From an uncultured Clostridia bacterium (lineage in GTDB: Bacteria > Bacillota > Clostridia > Christensenellales > Borkfalkiaceae), in the NCBI GenBank assembly GCA_944341075.1, contig CALVLV010000019.1:1-38754 (forward strand): a DNA stretch of 38,754 nucleotides, read 5' to 3'. Below, one piece after another: positions 1-6,940 of the stretch; position 1 is the stretch's first letter, and each line of letters opens with the position of its first letter. Made by a program: the position numbers and the translations under genes. Under the pieces are notes generated by a model, which worked only from the letters and a program-made list of their open reading frames with translations, was not told where the DNA came from and made no database searches.

Positions 1-136
1 CGGGCTTGAGCGAGCCGCTTGCGGCAAGCCCTTCGGCAAGGCGGGTCGTTTCAAGCTGCTTATATAAAGTTTTTCCGTCCGCCATTACCATCAGGCGAAC
101 GGAATTTGAACCAACGTCTATTGCAGAAATTTTCAT
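1..136 (-). CDS. Ppx/GppA phosphatase family protein, 5' end only
   Basis: Only the first 45 codons lie in the window; the rest runs off the left edge. The N-terminus reads MKISAIDVGSNSVRLMV, the phosphate-1 motif of the ASKHA-fold exopolyphosphatase / pppGpp phosphohydrolase family. Such enzymes hydrolyse polyphosphate or convert pppGpp to ppGpp in the cytoplasm. The ATG at 136 has an AAAGGAA Shine-Dalgarno sequence just upstream. It is the last visible gene in the yabP-yabQ-divIC direction, 207 bp downstream of the divIC-like gene, with a repeat in the gap. Which of the two activities it has cannot be told from the N-terminus. Confidence 0.88.
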   Translation of the reverse strand, partial: MKISAIDVGSNSVRLMVMADGKTLYKQLETTRLAEGLAASGSLKP

Positions 137-203
137 TTTGTTCCTTTTTTTGCGCACAGAACCGCATGGCGATAAGCCGCGAAGTGCTTTTGGCTGTTTG
201 TTT

Positions 204-274
204 GAGATCTCTCCGCGCGGGCTCCGCCCTTGGTCGAGATAACATTTATAAGCTCCGCCCTTGGTCGGGATGAC
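204..274. repeat. R2-type repeat fragment between divIC-like gene and ppx/gppA
   Basis: It carries the R2 hallmarks GAGATCTCTCC, then GCGGGCTCCGCCCTTGGTCGAGAT. The second half (GCTCCGCCCTTGGTCGGGATGAC) repeats the first, so the right end looks tandemly duplicated. The same family recurs at 6247, 11196, 16384, 28161, 32273 and 36388. Nothing else is seen in the 207-bp gap. Confidence 0.6.
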
Positions 275-343
275 GATTGCATTTGCTTACGCCCGCTGCC
301 GTTCGGTAAAATCAATCGGAGAACAGCAAAAGTGAGGGCACAA

Positions 344-598
344 TCAGCCGCCGAGTATGCCGAGCTCTATCGCCAGATCCTTTAGTTTATCAAGGTTTTC
401 GTAATATTCTATTGAATTTTCAGCGTCTTCTATCTGCTCGGAGTAGTAGCGGTACTGCTCTTCAAGATCCTCCCTCTTTTGCTTCAGCTGAACTATCACC
501 ACAAGCTGATATATGAGGATGGCGACGAGAATGACGAGCAGGAGCACCGTTGCCACCGTGCCGGCAGCTATAAGGCGGTTGCGCTTCTGTGTATTCAT
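344..598 (-). CDS. divIC: Septum formation initiator, DivIC/FtsB family
   Basis: An 84-residue bitopic membrane protein. It has a short basic cytoplasmic tail (MNTQKRNR), one transmembrane segment at about residues 10-32 (rich in V, L and I), and a coiled coil at about 35-75 with heptad-like E, L and Y residues. In this family the coiled coil joins the divisome subcomplex with FtsL and DivIB/FtsQ outside the membrane. The ATG at 598 was chosen over an in-frame ATG at 616 because AAGAGG lies 6 nt before it, while 616 has no ribosome-binding site. Its place directly after yabP-yabQ matches the B. subtilis order and supports DivIC over a generic FtsB. Confidence 0.85.
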   Translation of the reverse strand: MNTQKRNRLIAAGTVATVLLLVILVAILIYQLVVIVQLKQKREDLEEQYRYYSEQIEDAENSIEYYENLDKLKDLAIELGILGG

Positions 599-634
599 TT
601 TATACCTCTTGTCCATAGGGAAAAGGGACAGATT

Positions 635-991
635 TTATTGCTTTGACCCCTTTTTTACCCTTTTGGTACTTCTATTATACAATTTATTGAGCAAAAAATC
701 AACCATTACATGCAAACTTTTGATATAAAGCCCTGCGCCCAGCAAAACGGCGGCTATCATGTACAGCCGCACATCGGGGAAACACAGCCACACCGAGCAC
801 GCCACGAACAGCGCGGAAAGCGCTGCGCAGTAAATTATATCGCACACCGCGGTGACGGCGAACACGCACCGCCTTTTGGGCTTTGCGGCGAGAAAGACCA
901 GGCGGCGGAGCATGTACAGCAGGTCGTATACCACGCCGCTTGCAACGCCGCAGGCAAGGCAGACAACGAAAATTTCAACAGGCGAAAGCAT
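635..991 (-). CDS. yabQ: Spore cortex biosynthesis protein YabQ
   Basis: A 118-residue integral membrane protein with about three to four hydrophobic segments (roughly residues 5-25, 43-70 and 74-95) and a basic C-terminal tail. Length, hydrophobic pattern and position between yabP and divIC match YabQ, a membrane protein needed for spore cortex formation in Bacillus. A GGGGAA ribosome-binding site lies 6 nt before the ATG. The stop is 36 bp before the divIC-like start, so the two are probably co-transcribed. The family assignment leans on gene order as well as sequence. Confidence 0.85.
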   Translation of the reverse strand: MLSPVEIFVVCLACGVASGVVYDLLYMLRRLVFLAAKPKRRCVFAVTAVCDIIYCAALSALFVACSVWLCFPDVRLYMIAAVLLGAGLYIKSLHVMVDFLLNKLYNRSTKRVKKGSKQ

Positions 992-1049
992 TATTATTCC
1001 CCAAAAGCCGCGCCGCGCAGACGTTTATACCGCGCCGCGGCGGAAAGCG

Positions 1050-1304
1050 CTACCTGAATATCCTTTTTGCAAGCTTTACGCCCTTGGGCAGGTACTTTAC
1101 GCCCGTAACCGTGCCGGTGGCCACAAAGGCGCCGCTCTGCTTTGAAAATGCGGCAATCTTAAGTCCGCTGCCCGCAACGGTAATGCGCCCGCCCGCGTAG
1201 GTTAAAAGTATCTGCGAGGCGGAAAAGCCGTCTACGCTCTCAATGCCGGTGGCGGAAAATTTTTTGCAGTCCTCCACCTCTATGCTGTGAATCACGCCTT
1301 CCAT
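1050..1304 (-). CDS. yabP: Sporulation protein YabP
   Basis: 84 residues and no membrane segment; predicted beta-rich, in keeping with the YabP/YqfC family. In Bacillus yabP belongs to the mother-cell program that builds the spore. The ATG at 1304 is preceded by a near-perfect AGGAGGTG site. The upstream in-frame start at 1364 would add a low-complexity extension translated across a terminator hairpin, so it is rejected. yabP leads the yabP-yabQ-divIC run. No clear sigma-A or sigma-E promoter could be picked out between the terminator at 1352 and the gene. Confidence 0.88.
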   Translation of the reverse strand: MEGVIHSIEVEDCKKFSATGIESVDGFSASQILLTYAGGRITVAGSGLKIAAFSKQSGAFVATGTVTGVKYLPKGVKLAKRIFR

Positions 1305-1344
1305 ACCCGCACCTCCTGCCGCCCGCCATTTCGGCGCCCCCGGC

Positions 1345-1378
1345 ATAAAAAAATACCGCCGCACTAAGCGACAGTATT
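1345..1378 (-). terminator. Intrinsic terminator upstream of yabP
   Basis: An 11-bp stem (AATACTGTCGC with GCGGCGGTATT on the minus strand, two G-U pairs) is followed by seven T residues. It would stop transcripts entering from the typA side about 40 nt before yabP, isolating the sporulation cluster. Confidence 0.7.
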
Positions 1379-1468
1379 TATATATGCATTGCGCATTGAA
1401 TTTATGAAGATGTACACGGAAGCAAAACGCAAAAAACGCGGTGCAAAAACTTTAGAGATACGAGCCAA

Positions 1469-1570
1469 TCCCCCCTGGCTTGCCTTTGGCAAGCCTTCCC
1501 CCCTTTGGCAAGGGAGGCAAGAAGAGCCGACGGAATGTTGCGAAGGAGTGTACATAGAGGCAAAACACAA
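1469..1570 (+). repeat. R3-type dispersed repeat, left part
   Basis: It contains the run CCCCCCTGGCTTGCC, then GGCAAGGGAGGCAAG, followed by CGGAATGTTGCGAAGGAG. The same modules in the same order occur at 16470-16650 and 28430-28685. The continuation found in the other copies (a tail ending TTGCGCCGCTTATA) appears here only at 1786-1840, after an inverted R1 element, so this copy looks split. Confidence 0.65.
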
Positions 1571-1670
1571 AAAATTCAGAGAAGCAAGCTTTTTAAAATA
1601 CTTTATGGGCGCAAGCAGGGTTTCCCTGCGTTAGCGCGACACAATTTGTCGCGTAAGCGAGCTCACCGGT

Positions 1671-1776
1671 GTGAATTGCCGCAATTATATAATATGAGAG
1701 CCCTTAAAATCGCGGCAAGAGCGGCTGGCCGCTCAAATCACGAAGATTTTACGGCGGCACCAGCCGCAAAATCTGT
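1671..1776 (-). repeat. R1 multi-hairpin element, copy A (inverted)
   Basis: Read on the minus strand it has the R1 plan. Hairpin 1 (1744-1774) has arms AGATTTTGCGGCTG and CGCCGTAAAATCT. Then come the linker TCGTGATTTGA, hairpin 2 (1719-1734, GAGCGGC/GCCGCTC) and hairpin 3 (1676-1718, TTGCCGC/GCGGCAA, with a TATTATATAATT side), ending in TTCAC. The stem bases differ from other copies while complementarity is kept. Confidence 0.75.
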
Positions 1777-1785
1777 GAGCAAAAA

Positions 1786-1840
1786 AGTACACGACCAAGG
1801 CAAAACGCAAGTTCGACACAGTATTGCGCCGCTTATATGA
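1786..1840 (+). repeat. R3-type repeat tail abutting the typA stop codon
   Basis: It ends CAGTATTGCGCCGCTTATA four bases before the typA stop (on the opposite strand). Matching tails end next to the stop codons of relA (about 16650) and queA (about 28682). Confidence 0.6.
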
Positions 1841-1844
1841 ATTT

Positions 1845-3677
1845 TTATGCAAGGCCCTTGCGGATCTTAGCCGCAGCCTTAGCCCTCAGCTCGCTGTCCA
1901 AAATGCGCTTGCGTATGCGGATGTTTTTGGGAGTTATTTCCAGAAGTTCGTCGTCGGCGATAAATTCAAGGCACTCTTCAAGGCTCATGCGCTTGGGGGT
2001 TATAAGCCTTAAGGCGTCGTCCGACGAGGACGAGCGGGTGTTTGTGAGGTGCTTCTGCTTGCAGACGTTTACGTTTATATCTTCGTTTTTGGGGCTTTCG
2101 CCTATAACCATGCCCTCGTATACCTGCGTGCCCGGGCCGATGAACAGCGTGCCGCGCCCCTGGGCGTTATACAGGCCGTAAGTAACGGCCTCGCCCGTTT
2201 CAAACGCAACCAGCGAACCGGTGCTGCGCCTGGAGAATTCGCCCTTGTAGGGCTGATATTCGAAGAACACCGAGGAGAACACGCCCTCGCCCTTGGTGGA
2301 AGTTAAAAACTCGCTCTTGTAGCCGAACAGCCCGCGCGAAGGAATCAAAAATTCCAGCCTTGTGCGGCTGCCCACTGCGCTCATGTGCAGCAGTTCGCCC
2401 TTTCTTTCGCCCATGCTCTGGAATACGGCGCCCGTGAATTCGTCGGGGACGTCCACTATCAGCCTTTCGACAGGCTCGCACTTAACGCCGTCTATCTCCT
2501 TGAACAGCACGCGGGGCGTGGAGACCTGGAACTCGTAGCCCTCGCGGCGCATGTTTTCTATGAGTATGGAGAGGTGCATTTCGCCCCTGCCGCACACGCG
2601 GTAGCTGTCTGCCGACTCGGTCTCCTCCACGCGGAGTGAGACGTCCTTTAAAAGTTCGCGGAAGAGCCTGTCGCGCAGGTGGCGGGTGGTGACCCACTTG
2701 CCCTCTTTACCCGCGAAGGGAGAATCGTTTACAGAGAAGGTCATCTCTACCGTGGGCTCGGAGATCTTTACAAACTTGTGCGGCTCCACGCAGTCGGGCG
2801 AGCAGACGGTGTCGCCTATGTTTATCTTTTCAAGCCCAGAAAAGCACACTATGTCGCCAGCAATAGCCTTTTCGCAGGGGACGCGGTTGAGGCCCTCTAT
2901 CTGGTAGAGGTTGGCTATCTTTCCGGCAAGCTTCATCTGCTGGTTGTTGTAGTTGGTTACCACCACAGACTGCCCCTGCACTATCTCGCCGCGCTCTATG
3001 CGGCCTATGCCTATGCGGCCGACGTAGTCGTTGTAGTCTATGGAAGACACCAGCAGCTGGGCGCCGCCCTTTTCGTCCACCTCCATGGGGGGTATGTGAT
3101 TTAAAATTGTTTCAAACAGCGGCGAAAGGTCTTTGCCGGGGGTGTTTATGTCCAGCGTGGCAGTGCCGTTGCGGCCGGAGCACCACACCACGGGGCTCAT
3201 GAGCTGGTCGTCGGTGGCGTCGAGCTCCATCAAAAGCTCCAAAATTTCGTCCTGCACCTCTGAAAGGCGGGCGTCGGGGCGGTCTATCTTGTTTACCACG
3301 ATTATCAATCTGTGGCCCATTTCAAGCGCCTTCTGCACAACAAAGCGCGTCTGGGGCATGGGGCCTTCGGCGGCGTCCACCAGCACGAGCACGCCGTTTA
3401 CCATCATCATGACCCTCTCTACCTCGCCCGAAAAGTCGGCATGGCCGGGGGTGTCCACTATGTTGATCTTTACGCCGTTGTAGTGAACGGAAGTGTTTTT
3501 TGCAAGAATGGTTATGCCGCGCTCGCGTTCGATGGCGTTGGAGTCCATCACCCTCTCCTCCACCGCCTGATTTTCCCTGAAGGCGTGGCTCTGCTTTAAC
3601 ATGGCGTCTACAAGGGTGGTCTTGCCGTGGTCTACGTGCGCGATTATTGCTACGTTTCTTAAATCGTTTCTTACCAT
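1845..3677 (-). CDS. typA: Ribosome-associated translational GTPase TypA/BipA
   Basis: 610 residues, the normal family length. GTPase motifs are clear: G1 AHVDHGKTT near residue 14, G3 DTPGHADF near 76 and G4 NKIDR near 130. Elongation-factor domains II and III and the BipA-specific C-terminal domain follow. TypA binds the 70S ribosome at the EF-G site and assists 50S assembly and stress or cold adaptation. The ATG at 3677 has AAAGGAC upstream. It appears monocistronic, with its own promoter at 3838-3866 and a leader containing an intrinsic-terminator hairpin. An R3 repeat tail lies immediately past its stop. Confidence 0.97.
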   Translation of the reverse strand: MVRNDLRNVAIIAHVDHGKTTLVDAMLKQSHAFRENQAVEERVMDSNAIERERGITILAKNTSVHYNGVKINIVDTPGHADFSGEVERVMMMVNGVLVLVDAAEGPMPQTRFVVQKALEMGHRLIIVVNKIDRPDARLSEVQDEILELLMELDATDDQLMSPVVWCSGRNGTATLDINTPGKDLSPLFETILNHIPPMEVDEKGGAQLLVSSIDYNDYVGRIGIGRIERGEIVQGQSVVVTNYNNQQMKLAGKIANLYQIEGLNRVPCEKAIAGDIVCFSGLEKINIGDTVCSPDCVEPHKFVKISEPTVEMTFSVNDSPFAGKEGKWVTTRHLRDRLFRELLKDVSLRVEETESADSYRVCGRGEMHLSILIENMRREGYEFQVSTPRVLFKEIDGVKCEPVERLIVDVPDEFTGAVFQSMGERKGELLHMSAVGSRTRLEFLIPSRGLFGYKSEFLTSTKGEGVFSSVFFEYQPYKGEFSRRSTGSLVAFETGEAVTYGLYNAQGRGTLFIGPGTQVYEGMVIGESPKNEDINVNVCKQKHLTNTRSSSSDDALRLITPKRMSLEECLEFIADDELLEITPKNIRIRKRILDSELRAKAAAKIRKGLA

Positions 3678-3722
3678 AAAAGTCCTTTGTTGTACAAAAT
3701 TTTTCTATTATATTTTAAAACG

Positions 3723-3783
3723 TAAATAAAAAATTTGCAACCTGTTTATATGCGGCTGCAAATTCTTTACTTTTTTTGTAAAG
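3723..3783 (-). terminator. Terminator-like hairpin inside the typA leader
   Basis: On the minus strand an 11-bp stem (AATTTGCAGCC with GGTTGCAAATT; 3754-3764 and 3732-3742) is followed by TTTTATTT. A smaller hairpin, CTTTAC/GTAAAG (3765-3783), directly precedes it. Both lie between the TTGATA/TATAAT promoter at 3838-3866 and the typA start, so this looks like an attenuator rather than an end-of-gene terminator. Confidence 0.65.
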
Positions 3784-3837
3784 CAATAAAGTTTTTTTAT
3801 AATTGTTTGCATTGCGGCGGCTGCCCGTTGCGGTTAC

Positions 3838-3866
3838 ATTATATCACCGCAGTGCCGCCATATCAA
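3838..3866 (-). promoter_or_regulatory. Sigma-A type promoter of typA
   Basis: TTGATA (3866-3861) and TATAAT (3843-3838) are separated by exactly 17 bp on the minus strand, just after the gpsA terminator and about 160 bp upstream of typA. A second TATAAT at 3712-3707 lacks a well-spaced -35 box. Confidence 0.75.
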
Positions 3867-3906
3867 TAAAAACAAACGGTATTTATGCAAAACGCACAAA
3901 TACCGT
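3864..3906 (-). terminator. Intrinsic terminator after gpsA
   Basis: The stem ACGGTATTT/AAATACCGT (3898-3906 with 3876-3884) is followed by TTGTTTTTATT on the minus strand. It ends the mrnC-to-gpsA operon. Confidence 0.85.
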
Positions 3907-3915
3907 ACATACGCT

Positions 3916-4911
3916 TTAAAAGGAAAATTCGCTTTTTGTGGCGCGGTCGAAGAGCTTTAAGATTATGTTCATGCACTCCTTTGCGCCGTCGCCGCTTTCA
4001 AAGGCGCGCGATAAAAAGCAGGCTTCGTACACCGCCTCGGTTATGGGCAGTTCAACGCCGTGCTCCTCGCCCATCTTCTTCATGGCCTTGGCTGTCATTA
4101 CGCCTTCGGCGAGTTTGTCGAACTTCTGCCCCTTTGCCATCATTTCGCCGTAGCGGCGGTTGTGGGAATATTCGGAAAAGAGGGTGGTTTCGTAGTCGCC
4201 GAGGTGGGCAAGGCCGTACGCCGACATGAACTTGCCGCCCATTGCCTGTATAAGCATGCCTACCTCGTGCGCGCCGCGCGCCATCAGGGGGCCTTTTAAG
4301 CTTACGTATCCGCTGCCGTCGAGTACGCCTGCGGCTATGCCGAGCACATTTTTTGCCGCGGCGCCTATCTCTGTGCCGATGAGGTCGTTGCCGTAGTAAA
4401 AGCGGATGAGGTTGCTTTTGAAATTATCGGCAAGGTAGCGCTTTAAGCCGTCGTTTTCAGAATCAATGACCATGCAGTTGGGTATGCCCTGCACAAACGC
4501 CTGAATGTGGCCGGGGCCCACCCATACTGCAATTTTATCGGGGGAGATGCCGCTGTCTGTGAGCACTTGCGAAAGGCGCTTGCCCGTGCTCTCCTCTATG
4601 CCCTTCATGCAGAGCACAAAAATTTTGTCCTGCACGGGGTACTTTATTATGCGCTGCATAAAGCCGCGCAGCCCCTGCGAGCTGATGGAGATGATTATTA
4701 TGTCGCTCGCCTTCAGGGCATATTCAAGGTCGCAGGTGAGCGTTATGTTTTTATCGAGTTCGACATATTCATTGCGGCCCGTGTTCTTTAAAACTTCGTA
4801 AGAGGGTTCGCCCTCAGGCCCCCAGCTTATCACCTCGTTGCCCTTTACGGCCGACTGGTACCACGCTATGAACGAGCCCCACCTGCCGCATCCGAGAACG
4901 GAAATTTTCAT
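3916..4911 (-). CDS. gpsA: NAD(P)-dependent glycerol-3-phosphate dehydrogenase
   Basis: 331 residues, the usual size. It converts dihydroxyacetone phosphate to sn-glycerol 3-phosphate for phospholipid synthesis in the cytosol. The N-terminal Rossmann motif is GCGRWG (residues 7-12). Conserved lysines sit at K103 (CMKGIE) and K187 (AAAKNVLG, the catalytic position in the family). The usual GPSxAxE segment is replaced by GPGHIQAF near 132, so it is a somewhat divergent member. The start is 16 bp after the recR stop, so it is probably the last gene of the mrnC-rlmB-sigH-dnaX-ybaB-recR-gpsA run, followed by a good terminator. Confidence 0.93.
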   Translation of the reverse strand: MKISVLGCGRWGSFIAWYQSAVKGNEVISWGPEGEPSYEVLKNTGRNEYVELDKNITLTCDLEYALKASDIIIISISSQGLRGFMQRIIKYPVQDKIFVLCMKGIEESTGKRLSQVLTDSGISPDKIAVWVGPGHIQAFVQGIPNCMVIDSENDGLKRYLADNFKSNLIRFYYGNDLIGTEIGAAAKNVLGIAAGVLDGSGYVSLKGPLMARGAHEVGMLIQAMGGKFMSAYGLAHLGDYETTLFSEYSHNRRYGEMMAKGQKFDKLAEGVMTAKAMKKMGEEHGVELPITEAVYEACFLSRAFESGDGAKECMNIILKLFDRATKSEFSF

Positions 4912-4927
4912 ATATACTCCCTGCGCG

Positions 4928-5521
4928 TCAGATAGACTTTCTTTCAGAAAGCGCGCGCGATAACGTTACTTCGTCTGTATATTCAAGCTCGCCGCCGATG
5001 GGTATGCCGTGCGCCAGGCGCGTTACGTTTACGCCCAGCGGCTTTAAAAGGCGCGCCACATACATGGCGGTTGCCTCGCCCTCCACGTCGGGGTTGGTGG
5101 CCATTATCACCTCTTTTACTCCCCCTTCGTTTACGCGGGCCAAAAGCTCCTTTATGCGTATGTCGTTGGGGCCGATGCCCTCCATGGGGCTGATAACGCC
5201 GTGCAGAACGTGGTACACGCCCTTGTATTCGTGCAGTTTTTCAAGCGCGATTACGTCCTTCGGCTCCTTTACGACGCAGATGACCGACTTATCGCGCGTG
5301 CGGCAGATGTCGCACACATCGCCCTCGGTGAAGTTGCCGCATACGCTGCAGTAGCGCACCTTTTGCTTGGCCTCCAGAATGGCGTTTGCAAAGCCTGCCG
5401 CTTCCTCCGCGCTCATATTGATTATTTTATAGGCATACCGCTGCGCCGTCTTTTTGCCGACGCCGGGGAGCTTGGTAAATTCGTTGATAAGCCTTCCGAT
5501 AGGCTCGATAAAAATATCCAT
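4928..5521 (-). CDS. recR: Recombination mediator RecR
   Basis: 197 residues, normal length. It has an N-terminal helix-hairpin-helix ([11 protein letters not shown], residues 18-28), a zinc finger with Cys58, Cys61, Cys70 and Cys73, and then a Toprim domain (about 79-175). RecR works with RecO/RecF to load RecA on gapped DNA. ybaB and dnaX lie upstream as in most bacteria, but here a 1-kb block of repeats separates ybaB from recR. An R1 element (copy B) begins 12 bp before the start codon. The ribosome-binding site is modest (AAGGTC). Confidence 0.97.
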   Translation of the reverse strand: MDIFIEPIGRLINEFTKLPGVGKKTAQRYAYKIINMSAEEAAGFANAILEAKQKVRYCSVCGNFTEGDVCDICRTRDKSVICVVKEPKDVIALEKLHEYKGVYHVLHGVISPMEGIGPNDIRIKELLARVNEGGVKEVIMATNPDVEGEATAMYVARLLKPLGVNVTRLAHGIPIGGELEYTDEVTLSRALSERKSI

Positions 5522-5532
5522 ATGACCTTATG

Positions 5533-5645
5533 TTCACAATTTTTTCGTGCTGGCCGAGCCCGAAAAAATTCGTGAGTTTGGGAGAGCCAGCTCTCCCTTG
5601 CCCCGATTTTTTAAGGGCCCCCGATAATATAATCGGGGCAATTCC
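5533..5645 (+). repeat. R1 multi-hairpin element, copy B
   Basis: TTCAC (5533-5537); hairpin 1 AATTTTTTCG/CGAAAAAATT (5538-5547 with 5561-5570) around a GGCCG loop; linker CGTGAGTTTG; hairpin 2 GGAGAG/CTCTCC (5581-5596); hairpin 3 TTGCCCCGATT/AATCGGGGCAA (5598-5608 with 5631-5641) with ATAATATAAT on the right side. It is followed by GC-rich hairpins up to about 5720 and a TTATTATTTAA run leading into copy C. Confidence 0.8.
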
Positions 5646-5777
5646 CTCTTTGGTGCGCGAGGGCTTTGCCCGCTGCCCTGCCGAGGGTTCCCTTCGGGAA
5701 ACGGCAGAACGTGCTGACCGCAGCAAATAGGGTCTTTCTGCGCAAGGAAACCTTGCTTGAAACGTTTATTATTTAAG

Positions 5778-5890
5778 TTCACAAAAATGTCGTGCGGGCC
5801 GCGCGCGACAATTTTCGTGAGATTGAGGGGTTCTGCCCCTCTTGCCGCGACTTTAAAAGCCCACAAATTATATAGTCGCGGCAATTCACC
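5778..5890 (+). repeat. R1 multi-hairpin element, copy C
   Basis: TTCAC (5778-5782); hairpin 1 with a GGGCC loop and GTCG/CGAC arms; linker CGTGAGATTGA; hairpin 2 AGGGG/CCCCT (5826-5840); hairpin 3 TTGCCGCGACT/AGTCGCGGCAA (5842-5852 with 5874-5884); closing TTCACC. Downstream are GTGCAGGTATGCAC and the GCACAACGG-ACAC-CCGTTGTGC hairpin (5955-5976), also seen in copy E with changed stem bases. Confidence 0.8.
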
Positions 5891-5937
5891 CCGCTCAGGT
5901 GCAGGTATGCACAAATTGTGTCCTGCTGCGGCGGGAC

Positions 5938-6072
5938 GAACGAGCCATTTCATAGCACAACGGACACCCGTTGTGCGTGGCGAAGTGAGATGAGCAAACG
6001 CATATGATTTGCGTTTGCGGTGACCGAGCCGCCATGTTTTACCTTGATGGCGGCGAGACCCCGCCTTGCGAC
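5938..6072 (+). repeat. R1 accessory hairpin module (copy C unit)
   Basis: Hairpin GCACAACGG/CCGTTGTGC with an ACAC loop (5955-5976), enclosed by GCCA/TGGC. A stem GCAAACGC/GCGTTTGC follows, then GGTGACCGA and the end module CCCGCCTTGCGAC. A counterpart is at 31036-31180 and an inverted partial one at 36585-36670. Confidence 0.65.
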
Positions 6073-6085
6073 GTTATTGTTTATG

Positions 6086-6160
6086 TTCACAATTTTTTCG
6101 TGCTGGCCGCGCGCGACAATTTTCGTGAGTTTGAGAAACCAAGTTTCTCTGGCGGCATTC
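6086..6160 (+). repeat. R1 element, copy D (partial, mixed arms)
   Basis: TTCAC (6086-6090); a left arm AATTTTTTCG like copy B but a right arm CGACAATT like copy C, so hairpin 1 pairs poorly; linker CGTGAGTTTGA; hairpin 2 GAGAAA/TTTCTC. Hairpin 3 is missing, although ATTCAC is present just downstream (6157). It looks like a recombinant between copies. Confidence 0.65.
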
Positions 6161-6246
6161 ACTTCCAGTGAGCCGGCTTGCGTGACAAATTGTGTCGCGC
6201 TTAACGGCGAACCAAATTCGCCTTGCGCACGTTGATTATTTTAATA

Positions 6247-6390
6247 TGTCATTGACGCTATTGCGCCTACGGCGAACAATAGCTATTCCGTCGCTTCGCT
6301 CCTTACGACCGAGCGACAGCGAGCGGAGAAATCTCGTTTATTATACTTCTTTTGTTGCTTTGAGATTTATCGACTACGCTCGAAATGACA
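6247..6390. repeat. R2-type composite repeat upstream of recR, after ybaB
   Basis: It begins TGTCATTGACG, has AACAATAGCTATTCCGTCG and GGAGAAATCTCG in the middle, and ends CGAAATGACA. Blocks are shared with 11196-11408, 28161-28293 and 32161-32262. In the rest of this gap (6391-6539) I see only a short perfect hairpin GTTTGCCC/GGGCAAAC (6506-6525) and no gene. Confidence 0.65.
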
Positions 6391-6539
6391 AGCGGAGCAT
6401 CGCTCAACCATAATGCACCATAGGCGACTTGGGTAGCCGTTGTTCGCCGCAGACGCAATACAGTCAATAATGTATGGCCGGCAAAGGCCGCTCGTCACTC
6501 ATCGCGTTTGCCCGACAGGGCAAACTAATAACTGATAAC

Positions 6540-6905
6540 TTATATAAGTCCGGGGAGGCTGGCGCCGCCGAACTTGCCCATCTTTTCTTCGTAAAGGGCG
6601 TCGGCCTTTTTGTAACCGTCGTTGATGGCGGCGAGAATGAGGTCTTCAAGCATTTCAACGTCCTCTTCGTCGGTGAGGTCTATCATCTGGCCTATCTTGC
6701 TGCCGAACTCTACGCCGTTTATCACCTTTTTGCCGTTCATGTAGATGACGACCGTTTCGTCGCCCTCTTCGCCGCCGCCCGAAAGGCCGACTACTTCAAG
6801 CTCTTCAAGCTCCTTTTCGGCCTCCTGCATCTGTTCCTGTATTTTCTGAGCCTGCTTGACGAGGTTGTTCATGCCCCCGCCCATGCCGCCGCGGAATCCT
6901 GCCAT
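6540..6905 (-). CDS. ybaB: YbaB/EbfC family nucleoid-associated protein
   Basis: 121 residues, slightly longer than the usual 100-110. It has a Gly/Met-rich start (MAGFRGGMGGGMNNL), a long amphipathic helix with coiled-coil character (about 14-38), then a short beta sheet and the family segment DLTDEEDVEMLEDLI near 83-97. These small dimeric proteins bind DNA without strong sequence preference. It sits 35 bp after dnaX with an AAAGGAGT-type site before the ATG. dnaX-ybaB-recR is a conserved order. The C-terminal tail (KMGKFGGASLPGLI) is typical. Confidence 0.93.
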   Translation of the reverse strand: MAGFRGGMGGGMNNLVKQAQKIQEQMQEAEKELEELEVVGLSGGGEEGDETVVIYMNGKKVINGVEFGSKIGQMIDLTDEEDVEMLEDLILAAINDGYKKADALYEEKMGKFGGASLPGLI

Positions 6906-6940
6906 GTTTACTACTCCTTTATTTTACGTATTTTTTGCGT

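Noticed and set aside
5427-5953. Two minus-strand open frames of about 100-140 codons over the recR upstream region
   Set aside because: They run through R1 hairpin repeats, and their protein sequence merely translates those repeats.
5533-6160. Tandem repeats considered as a CRISPR array
   Set aside because: Units are 245-305 bp and structured throughout, without short identical repeats and unique spacers; no cas gene is present.
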